A stretch of 64,000 nucleotides of DNA from Mycobacterium mantenii. Lineage in GTDB: Bacteria; Actinomycetota; Actinomycetes; Mycobacteriales; Mycobacteriaceae. Of the stretch, positions 46,652 to 54,844 are shown piece after piece. Each line of letters begins with the position of its first letter. Position 1 is the first letter of the stretch. Position numbers and translations under genes: made by a program. The DNA is taken from assembly GCF_010731775.1 (NCBI RefSeq), contig NZ_AP022590.1, positions 4,836,001 to 4,900,000 on the forward strand, read 5' to 3'. Under the pieces are notes generated by a model. It had not been told where the DNA came from. It saw only the letters and a list, made by a program, of their open reading frames with translations, and did no database searches.

Positions 46652-48526
46652 GTGGACCACAAGCCTCCCAGCGCGGTCATCGAGTCGGCTCATCGCGACC
46701 TCGTTCTGCCTTTCGACGACGAAGCGGATTTCGTCAACGCCGACCGTGGATTCATCGCCGCCCTGTCCCCATGCGTGATCAAGGCGGCCGACGGGCGCGT
46801 GGTGTGGGACAACGATGCCTATTCGTTTCTGGGCGGCGCCGCGCCGGCGACGGTTCATCCCAGCCTGTGGCGGCAGTCGACGCTGGCCGCCAAACAGGGC
46901 CTCTACGAAGTGGTTTCGGGTATCTATCAGGTCCGGGGTTTCGACATCTCGAACGTCACCTTCGTGGAATCCGACAACGGCATCATCGTCATCGATCCGC
47001 TGGTGTCCACCGAAGTGGCCGCGGCGGCGCTGGCGCTGTACCGCACCCACCGGGGTGGTGACCGCCGCGTCGTTGCGGTGATCTACACCCACAGCCACGT
47101 CGACCATTTCGGCGGGGTATTGGGCGTCACCTCGCAGGCCGACGTGGATGCCGGCGCGGTGGCCGTCCTCGCGCCGGAGGGTTTTATCGAGCACGCGGTG
47201 CAGGAAAACGTATACGCGGGTCCGGCGATGACTCGCAGGGCGACGTACATGTACGGCACCCTGCTGCCGCGCGGCCCGCTGGACCAGGTGGGGTGTGGGC
47301 TCGGCCAGGCGCCGTCCACCGGCGAGGTGGCCGTCATCGTCCCCACTGTCGACATCCGCGAGACCGGCGAAAAGCACACCATCGATGGCGTCGAGATCGA
47401 GTTCCAAATGGCACCGGGCACCGAGGCTCCCGCCGAAATGCATTTCTATTTCCCGCGTTTCCGCGCCTTGTGCATGGCCGAGAATGCCACCCACAATCTG
47501 CACAACCTGCTGACCCTGCGTGGCGCGCTGGTGCGCGACCCGCACGCCTGGTCCGGTTATCTCACCGAAGCGATCGACACCTTCGCCGATCGCGCCGACG
47601 TCGTGTTCGCGTCGCACCATTGGCCGACCTGGGGCCGAGACAACATCGTCGAGTTCCTGTCGCTGCAGCGGGACCTGTATGCGTATTTGCACGACCAAAC
47701 GCTGCGTCTGCTGAATCGGGGACATACCGGGGTCGAGATCGCCGAAATGTTCCAGATGCCACCGGCTTTGGAGCGGGCGTGGCACACCCGCGGGTACTAC
47801 GGGTCGGTCAACCACAACGTCAAGGCGATCTACCAGCGTTACATGGGTTGGTTCGACGGAAACCCGGGCCGGCTGTGGCCGCACCCGCCGGAAGCCCTCG
47901 CGCCGCGGTACGTCGAGGCGATGGGAGGGATCGACCGCGTCGTCGAGCTTGCCCGGGGCGCCTTCGAATCGGGCGATTTCCGTTGGGCAGCAACCTTACT
48001 CGACCATGCGATCTTCACCGACGCCGACTACGCACCGGCCCGGGCCTTGTACGCCGACACGTTGGAGCAATTGGCCTATGGCGCCGAGAATGCGGTGTGG
48101 CGAAACTTCTTCATGAGCGGGGCCACGGAATTGCGCGCCGGCAATTTTGGCACCGCCGTCACGGCCGCCTCGATGTCGATGGCCAAACAGCTGACGTCGG
48201 AGCAGATTTTCGACAGTTTCGCTCTTCGGGTCGACGGGCCCAGTAGCTGGGACCTCGACATCGCGATCGACATGACCTTCTCCGATTCGGCGACCAACTA
48301 CCGGCTCGCCCTGCGCAATGGCGTGTTGATCTACCGCAAGGTGGCCGCGGATCCCGCGACGGCAACCGTCACGGTCACGTTGGACAGCAAGTTTCGGCTG
48401 CTGCTGGTGGCGATGGGCGACTTCGCCTCGCCGGGCCTGGAAGTGTCAGGCGACCAGTCGGCGCTGCAGACGTTCCTCGGTGTGCTCGACGAGCCGGACC
48501 AGAACTTCAACATCGTCACGCCGTGA
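46652..48526 (+). CDS. Alkyl sulfatase-like metallo-beta-lactamase-fold enzyme (Rv3762c-like)
   Basis: 624 residues from a GTG at 46652; a TTG at 46601 would add 17 residues but the Mtb protein (about 626) favours the later start. Zinc site in IYTHSHVDHFGG, further ligands in AENATHNLHNL and FASHHWPTWG, then a helical dimerisation region, and a C-terminal SCP-2-like domain (SWDLDIAIDMTFSDS). Family SdsA1 hydrolyses alkyl sulfates such as SDS to give sulfate and alcohol. No signal peptide is visible. Confidence 0.9.
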   Translation: MDHKPPSAVIESAHRDLVLPFDDEADFVNADRGFIAALSPCVIKAADGRVVWDNDAYSFLGGAAPATVHPSLWRQSTLAAKQGLYEVVSGIYQVRGFDISNVTFVESDNGIIVIDPLVSTEVAAAALALYRTHRGGDRRVVAVIYTHSHVDHFGGVLGVTSQADVDAGAVAVLAPEGFIEHAVQENVYAGPAMTRRATYMYGTLLPRGPLDQVGCGLGQAPSTGEVAVIVPTVDIRETGEKHTIDGVEIEFQMAPGTEAPAEMHFYFPRFRALCMAENATHNLHNLLTLRGALVRDPHAWSGYLTEAIDTFADRADVVFASHHWPTWGRDNIVEFLSLQRDLYAYLHDQTLRLLNRGHTGVEIAEMFQMPPALERAWHTRGYYGSVNHNVKAIYQRYMGWFDGNPGRLWPHPPEALAPRYVEAMGGIDRVVELARGAFESGDFRWAATLLDHAIFTDADYAPARALYADTLEQLAYGAENAVWRNFFMSGATELRAGNFGTAVTAASMSMAKQLTSEQIFDSFALRVDGPSSWDLDIAIDMTFSDSATNYRLALRNGVLIYRKVAADPATATVTVTLDSKFRLLLVAMGDFASPGLEVSGDQSALQTFLGVLDEPDQNFNIVTP

Positions 48527-48540
48527 GATCCGGGTCGCCG

Positions 48541-49509
48541 TCACGCGACGTCGATCACCACCTTGCCCAGCACCTTGCGGTCTGCCACATGCCTTAAGGC
48601 CGCGGCCGTCTCGGAGAGCGGGAATCGCGCGCCGACGTATGGCCGCACCGTTCCCGCGGCGAACATCTGCGCCAACTCCTTGAGGTCGCGCGCCGCGTCG
48701 TCGGGCCGGTCGGTCATGAAGGTGCGGATCTCCATGCCGCGCACGCAGATATCTTTGAGCAGAACGAGATTGAGCGGAATGGCCGGGATGGTGCCGGCCG
48801 CGTAGCCCAGCGTGACGAAGGTGCCGCCGCGGGCGAGGCCACGCAGGGCCGGCTCGGAATACGCTCCGCCCACCGGGTCCAGGACCACCCGGGCCCTGTC
48901 ACCGGTGAGCTCGCGGATCCGCGTCTTCAGGTCCTCCCGGTCATAGTCAACGATCGCCTCGGCGCCGCGCTTGCGGCACAGCTCAAGCTTCTCGGGGCTC
49001 GACGCCGCGGCCAGCACCCGGGCGCCCATCGCGACCGCCAGGTCGACCGCGGCCAGCCCCACACCACCCGCGGCCCCGAGCACCACGACCCAATCTCCCT
49101 GTGTGACGGCGGCGGTCGAACGCAGGGCGTGGTAGGCCGTGCGGTAGGTCACGCCGAAGGCGGCGGCCGCAGCGAAGTCGGCGTCCTCGGGCACCAGCTC
49201 GGCCTGGCTCGCGTCGAGCAGCGCCTGTTCGGCGAACGCGCCGAAAGTGGTTCCGGACACCCGCTGTCCCGGGCTGAACGGCGCGCCTTCACCGGCGGCG
49301 ACGACCTCGCCGGCGATCTCGTTGCCGGGTATGAATGGCGGCGGAATTTTGACCTGGTACTTGCCCGCGATGAACAGGACGTCGGGGAAGTTGACCGCGG
49401 CGGCACGGACCCGAACCAGCAGTTGACCGGGGCCCGCAACGGGATCGGGCACGTTCTCGATCACCAGGTCCTCGGGAGTGCCATAGGAACGACAGATCAC
49501 CGCGCGCAT
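48541..49509 (-). CDS. NADPH:quinone oxidoreductase-like MDR protein
   Basis: 322 residues from the ATG at 49507-49509, which overlaps the tetR stop by one base. AAAVNFPDVLFIAGKYQVKIPPP, PGNEIAGEVVAAGEG, and the cofactor loop VLGAAGGVGLAAVDLAVAMGA. Zinc ligands of alcohol dehydrogenases are absent. It is the last gene of a five-gene minus-strand operon with a kinase, SDR, acyl-CoA dehydrogenase and TetR regulator; a role in the same catabolic pathway, perhaps as an enoyl reductase, is likely. Confidence 0.87.
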   Translation of the reverse strand: MRAVICRSYGTPEDLVIENVPDPVAGPGQLLVRVRAAAVNFPDVLFIAGKYQVKIPPPFIPGNEIAGEVVAAGEGAPFSPGQRVSGTTFGAFAEQALLDASQAELVPEDADFAAAAAFGVTYRTAYHALRSTAAVTQGDWVVVLGAAGGVGLAAVDLAVAMGARVLAAASSPEKLELCRKRGAEAIVDYDREDLKTRIRELTGDRARVVLDPVGGAYSEPALRGLARGGTFVTLGYAAGTIPAIPLNLVLLKDICVRGMEIRTFMTDRPDDAARDLKELAQMFAAGTVRPYVGARFPLSETAAALRHVADRKVLGKVVIDVA

Positions 49510-50108
49510 CAACTGACTCCCAGTCCACGTAAACAGAACCCCACCACGTGTGCGATGTCGTCCGGGCCGGGCTGGTCAGCCGAGCCCACATAGCGGCGCA
49601 TGGTCGCGGCGGTGCAGCTGAACACCGCCTGGACATCGCGTTCGACGTCGGTACTGCCAAGCGCCACAACGGGTTCGATGAGAAGCTCGCGAAGCGGCCG
49701 CATCATCTCCTGGTCCGCGGCGCGCCAACTGGTGCCGGCCGACATCTGGCCGGCCGCCGCACGGGTCATGCTGATCAGGTGGGGGTCGGCCACCTGGGCC
49801 AGCGTGCCCTCGATCCACCGCACGACCTTGTCGCGCGGCACGGATTCCTTGGCCATCTGGTGCTCGAGGTAGGACACCACGATGGCCACCCCCCGCTCCA
49901 TGACGGCAAGGATCAGATCGTCCTTGCCTGCGAAATAACGGTAGAACGCCTTGTTCGACGAGCCCGCCTCGGCGACGATGTCGCTGACCCGGGGTGGCTC
50001 GGGCGCGACGCGTTCCATGACGCGCACGGCGGCGGCCAGGATGCGCTCCACCTCCTCGGTGGCCTCCCGCTGGCGGTCATCCAGCGCCCGCTCGACCGCG
50101 GCGGTCAC
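49509..50108 (-). CDS. TetR-family regulator
   Basis: 199 residues from a GTG at 50106-50108, 4 bases after the fadE stop; a TTG slightly upstream is an alternative. The helix-turn-helix reads PRVSDIVAEAGSSNKAFYRYFAGKDDLILAVM, clearly TetR type. The ligand domain probably senses an acyl-CoA of the operon's pathway. It is fourth in the operon, so the operator should be at the operon start, where a 19-bp palindrome lies (53313-53331). Confidence 0.88.
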   Translation of the reverse strand: MTAAVERALDDRQREATEEVERILAAAVRVMERVAPEPPRVSDIVAEAGSSNKAFYRYFAGKDDLILAVMERGVAIVVSYLEHQMAKESVPRDKVVRWIEGTLAQVADPHLISMTRAAAGQMSAGTSWRAADQEMMRPLRELLIEPVVALGSTDVERDVQAVFSCTAATMRRYVGSADQPGPDDIAHVVGFCLRGLGVS

Positions 50109-50112
50109 CCGG

Positions 50113-51396
50113 TCAGAGGTCAACGAGCTCACCGTATTTGGCGCGCGCGGCCGCGCGGCGCACGTCGAGCATTTCGCTGGGCCAGTCGCCTTCCTCGGCC
50201 TCGTAACCCTTGAGCAGCATCCGGGCCAGGTTGACCTTGTGCACCTCGGTCGGCCCGTCGGCGAGGCCCAGCGCGATGCCGCCCAGCAAGACGTTGACCA
50301 GAGGTAGCTGGTCGGTGAGTCCCAGCGCCCCGTGTACCTGAATCGCCCGCAGGGCAATCGATTTGAGCACCTGCGATGCCAGAATCTTGCAGGCGGCGAT
50401 CTCCGCGCGTGCGCCGCGTTCGTCGCCGTTGTCGATGAGCCACGCGGCGTGCAGCACGGTCAGCCGGAAAGGGATCAGCTCGGTGTACGAGTCGGCGACG
50501 AACTCCTGGACCAGTTGCTTGTCGGCCAGCAGACTGCCCTGGGTGAAGCGGCTTTTCGCTCGCCGCGACATGATCTCGACGGCGCGTTGCGCCATCCCGA
50601 TCGAGCGCATCGCGTGATGCAGCCGGCCGCCGGCCAGCCGAGTCTGCAATATCAGGAAACCTTGGCCGGGCTCACCGAGCAGGGCGTCGGACGGCACCCG
50701 CACGTCGTTGTAGTGCACCAGGGAATGTCCCGGCTCATGCGGGTCGGCGCCGACGAGGTGGTGATTGGCCTCTAGGACCAGTCCCTCGGTTCGGGCCGGG
50801 ATCAGGAACGTCGATGCGCCGGTATGCACCGGCACGTCGGGATCGGTGATCGCGACGACGATGAAGAAGGAGGCGACGGAGGCGTTGGAGGAGAAGTACT
50901 TTCGCCCAGTGATCACCCAGTCGTCGCCGTCGCGGACGGCGCGGGTGGTGAACACCCGCGGATCCGCGCCGCCCTGCGGCTCGGTCATCGAGAAGCACGA
51001 GAAGATCTCCCCGGACAGGAGCCCCGCCAAATAGCGGTCCTTCTGCTCCTGCGTTCCGAACCGGGCGATGATCTCGGCGTTGCCGGTGTCAGGCGCCTGC
51101 GTTCCGAACACGATCGGCGCCCACGGGCTGCGCCCCAGGATCTCGTTGATCAACGTCAGCTTGACCGCTCCGAATCCCTGGCCGCCCAGTTCGGGCCCCA
51201 GATGCGGTGCCCACAAGCCCTTGTCGCGGACCTGCTGCTTGAGCGGGTCGACGATGCGGCGCCGCTCGTCGTTCAGCGGCAGAAACTCGCAACCGGGGAA
51301 CAGCACCTCGAGCGGTTGCACCTCGTCGCGAACGAAGCCGCGGATCCACTCGAGCTTCTCCTCGAACTCCGGCTCGGTAGAAAAGTCCCAGGACAT
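50113..51396 (-). CDS. Acyl-CoA dehydrogenase (FadE)
   Basis: 427 residues. FSMTEPQGGADPRVFTTRAVRDGDDWVITGRKYFSSNA contains the FAD-binding strand, and the C-terminal end has IQVHGALGLTDQLPLVNVLL. An Arg-containing TRLAGGRLHHAMRSIGMAQRAVEIM helix precedes it. The size and motifs are close to the dehydrogenase half of ACAD10/ACAD11. Together with the operon's APH-like kinase it could form a two-protein version of that enzyme, which converts phosphorylated 4-hydroxyacyl-CoA to an enoyl-CoA or 3-hydroxyacyl-CoA. Confidence 0.9.
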   Translation of the reverse strand: MSWDFSTEPEFEEKLEWIRGFVRDEVQPLEVLFPGCEFLPLNDERRRIVDPLKQQVRDKGLWAPHLGPELGGQGFGAVKLTLINEILGRSPWAPIVFGTQAPDTGNAEIIARFGTQEQKDRYLAGLLSGEIFSCFSMTEPQGGADPRVFTTRAVRDGDDWVITGRKYFSSNASVASFFIVVAITDPDVPVHTGASTFLIPARTEGLVLEANHHLVGADPHEPGHSLVHYNDVRVPSDALLGEPGQGFLILQTRLAGGRLHHAMRSIGMAQRAVEIMSRRAKSRFTQGSLLADKQLVQEFVADSYTELIPFRLTVLHAAWLIDNGDERGARAEIAACKILASQVLKSIALRAIQVHGALGLTDQLPLVNVLLGGIALGLADGPTEVHKVNLARMLLKGYEAEEGDWPSEMLDVRRAAARAKYGELVDL

Positions 51397-51453
51397 TCAG
51401 AACACTCTCCTCTTGTTCTTTGGTGGCGATCCGCTGGGTGTGCGGTCGCCACG

Positions 51454-52218
51454 TCAGGGAATCCCTCCGTCGGCCCGCAGGATCGAGCCGGTGGTGAAGC
51501 TGGACGCATCGGAGGCCAGGAACAGGGCCGCGCCAATGATTTCCCGCGGGTCACCCGCGCGCTGCAACGACAGATGCTTGAACGGATTCTGTTGAGCCGC
51601 ATCGAGATTCCAGGCCTTGCTCACATCGGTGAGAAACGGTCCGGCCATCAGCGTGTTGACCCGCACCGCGGGACCGAACGCCTTCGCCATCGCTTCGGTC
51701 ATGGCGTTGAGCCCGGCCTTGGATGCAGCGTAGGGGATGATGTCGGGCGTCGGCCGCAGTGAGCCGGCCGTGCTGACGTTGATGATCGAGCCGCGGCCGG
51801 CCGCCACCATGCGCTCACCCACCAACGCCGACAACCGGAATGGGCCCTTGAGGTTGAGGTTGACCACAGCGTCGAACAGCTTCTCGCTCACGTCGGTGAG
51901 CTTGTCGTACAGCGGCGACATGCCCGCGTTGTTGATCAACGTGTCGACCTTTCCGAACCGCTCATAGGTCGCCTCGACCAACCCGTCGAGCTGATCCCAA
52001 CGCCCGACGTGCACCTGATAGGGCATGGCCGAACGTCCGGTCTCGGCCTCGATCTCCTTGGCGGTGGAGACGCAGTTGTCCATGTTGCGGCTGGCGATCA
52101 CCACGTCCGCACCGCAGCGGGCCGCGCCGAACGCCATCTCGCGGCCCAGCCCGCGGCTGCCTCCGGTGATCAGGATGACCCGGTCGGTGAGGTCGAAAAG
52201 CTGGTCGGCGTAACCCAT
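51454..52218 (-). CDS. Short-chain dehydrogenase/reductase
   Basis: 254 residues. NAD(P)-binding TGGSRGLGREMAFG, structural NNAG (LINNAGMSP), catalytic Ser in INVSTAGSLRP and Tyr-Lys in YAASKAGLNAM. Probably oxidises or reduces a hydroxyacyl intermediate in the same pathway as the flanking acyl-CoA dehydrogenase and kinase genes. The start lies one base after the kinase stop. Confidence 0.9.
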   Translation of the reverse strand: MGYADQLFDLTDRVILITGGSRGLGREMAFGAARCGADVVIASRNMDNCVSTAKEIEAETGRSAMPYQVHVGRWDQLDGLVEATYERFGKVDTLINNAGMSPLYDKLTDVSEKLFDAVVNLNLKGPFRLSALVGERMVAAGRGSIINVSTAGSLRPTPDIIPYAASKAGLNAMTEAMAKAFGPAVRVNTLMAGPFLTDVSKAWNLDAAQQNPFKHLSLQRAGDPREIIGAALFLASDASSFTTGSILRADGGIP

Positions 52219-52219
52219 T

Positions 52220-53275
52220 TCAGGATCCCTTGGCCGGTAGCGACCGGGCGAGCTCGGCGGCCGTGGCGATGAGCTGCAGAATCATCGGACCGAACGCCCC
52301 GGTGATCTTCGGGTCGACTCCTCCTTTTTGGGAGCCGGTCCTCACCCCGGCCGCGTAGGTCTTCTCCAGCACGATGCCCAGCTTCCAGTTGGCCAGCACC
52401 AGGTAATAGTCAATGTTCTCGGTCGACAACCCGCTGACGGTTTCGTAGTGCTCCAACAGCTCGCTGCGCGTGGGCATGCCGCGCATGTCGAGATAAAACC
52501 CGTCCTCGCGGGGCTTTTCACCGTCATAGCCCAGTAGGCACCAGGCCAGGTCGAGTAGCGGATCGCCGACGGTCGTCATCTCCCAGTCCACGATCGCGGC
52601 CAAACGCGCCGGCTCCCCGTGCGCGAACATCACGTTGGCGAATTGATAGTCGCCATGCATGATGCCCGCCCGGTAGTGCGCCGGACGGTTGCGCCGCAGC
52701 CAGTCGGAGGCCTCGTCCAGGCCGGGCAGCTCGCGGACCTTGTAGGCGTCGAGAAACGCCAGCCAGCGATCGACTTGCCGCTCGTGAAATCCGTCGGGGC
52801 GGCCGAAGCCTTCGAGTCCTTGCTCGCGCCAATCCACCCGGCCCAGCTTGGCGGCGCCGTCGACCAATTCGAACGCCAGGCCGCGCCGGGCCGCGAGGTC
52901 GGTGTCAAACGGCGACTGCCACCCGCCGTCCATCGGGCTCCACCCGTCGATCGCCTGCATGACGTAGAAGGGCATCCCGAGCACGGTGCCGGTGTCGTCG
53001 GCCGCGATCAGCGCCGCGTGCGGGACGTCGGTGCCGGACAGCGCCCGTACCAGGCGGATCTCGCGCAGCAGCCCGTCGATGCGCGCGGCGTCGGCCCGGG
53101 CTCCGGGCATCCGTAACACCATTCGTTGGCCGCCGCGTTCGATCAGGTACAGGGTGTTCTGCGAGCCGCCCTTCAGCTGGGTCAGCCGCGCCTCCTCGCC
53201 ACCGCCCGGTGCGCCGTTTGCATCCAGCCAGCGGGCGAGCACGCCCGTGTCGAGTCCCGCTTCACTCACGTGCAT
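52220..53275 (-). CDS. APH-fold kinase of the acyl-CoA operon (LvaA/ACAD11-like)
   Basis: 351 residues from the ATG at 53273-53275; an upstream in-frame start would cover the operator palindrome. GGSQNTLYLIERGGQRMVLRMPG forms the nucleotide-binding lobe, IMHGDYQFANVMF the catalytic loop, and IVDWEMTTVGDPLLDLAW the metal-binding Asp. In ACAD10/11 and in Pseudomonas LvaA this fold phosphorylates a 4-hydroxyacyl-CoA. It is the first gene of the operon kinase-SDR-FadE-TetR-oxidoreductase. Confidence 0.87.
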   Translation of the reverse strand: MHVSEAGLDTGVLARWLDANGAPGGGEEARLTQLKGGSQNTLYLIERGGQRMVLRMPGARADAARIDGLLREIRLVRALSGTDVPHAALIAADDTGTVLGMPFYVMQAIDGWSPMDGGWQSPFDTDLAARRGLAFELVDGAAKLGRVDWREQGLEGFGRPDGFHERQVDRWLAFLDAYKVRELPGLDEASDWLRRNRPAHYRAGIMHGDYQFANVMFAHGEPARLAAIVDWEMTTVGDPLLDLAWCLLGYDGEKPREDGFYLDMRGMPTRSELLEHYETVSGLSTENIDYYLVLANWKLGIVLEKTYAAGVRTGSQKGGVDPKITGAFGPMILQLIATAAELARSLPAKGS

Positions 53276-54026
53276 CACCGTCCACCATTCGCTGCACATC
53301 CCAATCTCTGAATGGAGAATAGCATTCTCCACGGGCCGGCCCCGGCACTCGGCTCAGTCCGGCTTGTGCGCGCTGAGCAGGAAACCCGGGCGCCATAAAG
53401 TGACCCTCGTCGTCGTGGTCCAGGTGCGCCAGCGGACCGTCCGGCGATCCGGCCGCCTCGTCCGTGCCGTACACCTTTGCCGACCGAACGTCGTCGACCC
53501 GCCACAGCGTCGCGACGGCATCGTGCAATTCGGTTTCGGTGAAGCCGGGCGGGCCCGGCCGGCTCGAATGGGCGTCGTCCAGCGCGCCGGCGGCGAAGGC
53601 CAGGATGTACAGCGAGGCCCCCGGCGCCGCGGCCCGAAAGATGGACCGCACATAGTCGTGGCGCCGGTCGGGCGGCAGCGCGTGAAACAGCCCGCTGTCC
53701 AGGATCGTGGAGAAGCGGCCGTCATAGCCGCCGAAGCTGGTGACGTCGGCCTGCGCGAACGTCGCGGTGGTGAGGCCTTGCTCGGCGGCCGCGGCGGTGG
53801 CCTCCCGGATCGCGGTCGCGCTGGCGTCCAGGCCGACAACGGTGTAGCCGAGCGCGGCGAGTGCCAGCGAGAGTGCGGCATGGCCGCAGCCGGAGTCGAG
53901 CACCTCGCTGCGAACCTTGCCTTGATCGATGAGCAGGGCCAGCTCCGGTTGGGGCCGGCCGATGCTCCATGGGGGCGGCGCCGCTTGTCGGTAGGCGGCG
54001 TCCCAATCCCGATCCGGTTCGGTCAT
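53262..54026 (-). CDS. Class I SAM-dependent methyltransferase with altered C-terminus
   Basis: 254 residues from the ATG at 54024-54026 with GAGGAGG upstream. DRDWDAAYRQAAPPPWSIGRPQPEL, SAM motif VLDSGCGHAALSLALAALG and VVGLDASATAI mark a thiopurine-methyltransferase-like class I enzyme. Near 53380 a T-run (GGGTTTCCTG) seems to hold one base too many. Dropping it gives PGFLLSAHKPD and a stop at 53354-53356, the usual ending of this family. The frame as given instead runs on for about 30 unrelated residues into the start of the kinase gene. Probably a recent +1 frameshift; the catalytic part is intact. Confidence 0.78.
   Translation of the reverse strand: MTEPDRDWDAAYRQAAPPPWSIGRPQPELALLIDQGKVRSEVLDSGCGHAALSLALAALGYTVVGLDASATAIREATAAAAEQGLTTATFAQADVTSFGGYDGRFSTILDSGLFHALPPDRRHDYVRSIFRAAAPGASLYILAFAAGALDDAHSSRPGPPGFTETELHDAVATLWRVDDVRSAKVYGTDEAAGSPDGPLAHLDHDDEGHFMAPGFPAQRAQAGLSRVPGPARGECYSPFRDWDVQRMVDGDARE
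53313..53331. promoter_or_regulatory. 19-bp palindrome, likely TetR operator of the kinase-FadE operon
   Basis: TGGAGAATAGCATTCTCCA is a perfect 8-bp inverted repeat around AGC. It lies 38-56 bases upstream of the first gene of the operon that encodes its own TetR regulator (49509-50108). Size and position are those of a TetR-dimer operator in a promoter. Confidence 0.65.
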
Positions 54027-54144
54027 CCGTCCTCCTCGGTATTGAGTTGGGTGCAGCGATGTCATTGTGCACGCCGTGAACGACGGAAACGGGGCGATGA
54101 GAGACTTCGGACGGGCACAACCTCTCGATAAGACAGGAAGACAT

Positions 54145-54783
54145 ATGCAAGTGCTTCTGGTCCGGCACGCGCTGCCGTTGCGCAGCGAACACGGCCAAGG
54201 TTCCGATCCGGACCTGTCGGAGGAAGGGTTGGCCCAGATCGAGCGACTCCCCAAGGCGCTCGCCAGGTTTCCCATTTCGCGTGTGGTGAGCAGCCCGCAG
54301 CGCCGCGCCGTTCAGACCGCCGAACCGGTCGCGGCGGATCGCGGCCTGACCGTCGAGATCGACGGTCGCTTCGCCGAGTACGACCGCGACCTTGCGGTGT
54401 ACATCCCGGTCGAGCAGATCCGTGCCGAGATGCCCGAGGAATGGGCGCGGCTGGCTCAGGGCCACCTGCCCAGCGCGGTTGACGAGGACGCATTCCGCGC
54501 CCGCGTGCGCGCCGCGGTCGACGACCTCGTCGCCGCCGGCGACCCCAACCACACGGTCGCGGTGTTCAGCCACGGCGGGGTCATCAACGTCCTCCTGCAC
54601 GAAATCCTCGGCACCGCCCGACTGCTGTCCTTTCCCGTCGACTACGCCTCGGTCACCCGGCTGCTGTTCTCCCGGTCCGGGCAAGCGACGGTGGCCGCGG
54701 TCAACACCACCGAACACGTGTGGGACCTGTTGCCACGAAACCAACGGCTGCTCGACGACGACGCGGGCCGAGGCACGGCCTGA
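54145..54783 (+). CDS. Histidine phosphatase / phosphoglycerate-mutase-like protein
   Basis: 212 residues from the ATG at 54145 with AGGAAG 5 bases upstream. N-terminal phospho-acceptor His in LLVRHALPLRSE (RHA rather than the common RHG), SSPQRRAVQTAEPVA, and second His in VAVFSHGGVINVLL. Branch of small broad phosphatases; the substrate is not evident. Divergent from the methyltransferase gene and followed by fadE36 after 61 bp. Confidence 0.88.
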   Translation: MQVLLVRHALPLRSEHGQGSDPDLSEEGLAQIERLPKALARFPISRVVSSPQRRAVQTAEPVAADRGLTVEIDGRFAEYDRDLAVYIPVEQIRAEMPEEWARLAQGHLPSAVDEDAFRARVRAAVDDLVAAGDPNHTVAVFSHGGVINVLLHEILGTARLLSFPVDYASVTRLLFSRSGQATVAAVNTTEHVWDLLPRNQRLLDDDAGRGTA

Positions 54784-54844
54784 GCGGGCGCCGGCAAATC
54801 CAGGTGTTGCACGGGGTCGAGGTCGGCGATGGTAGACAAGTTCG

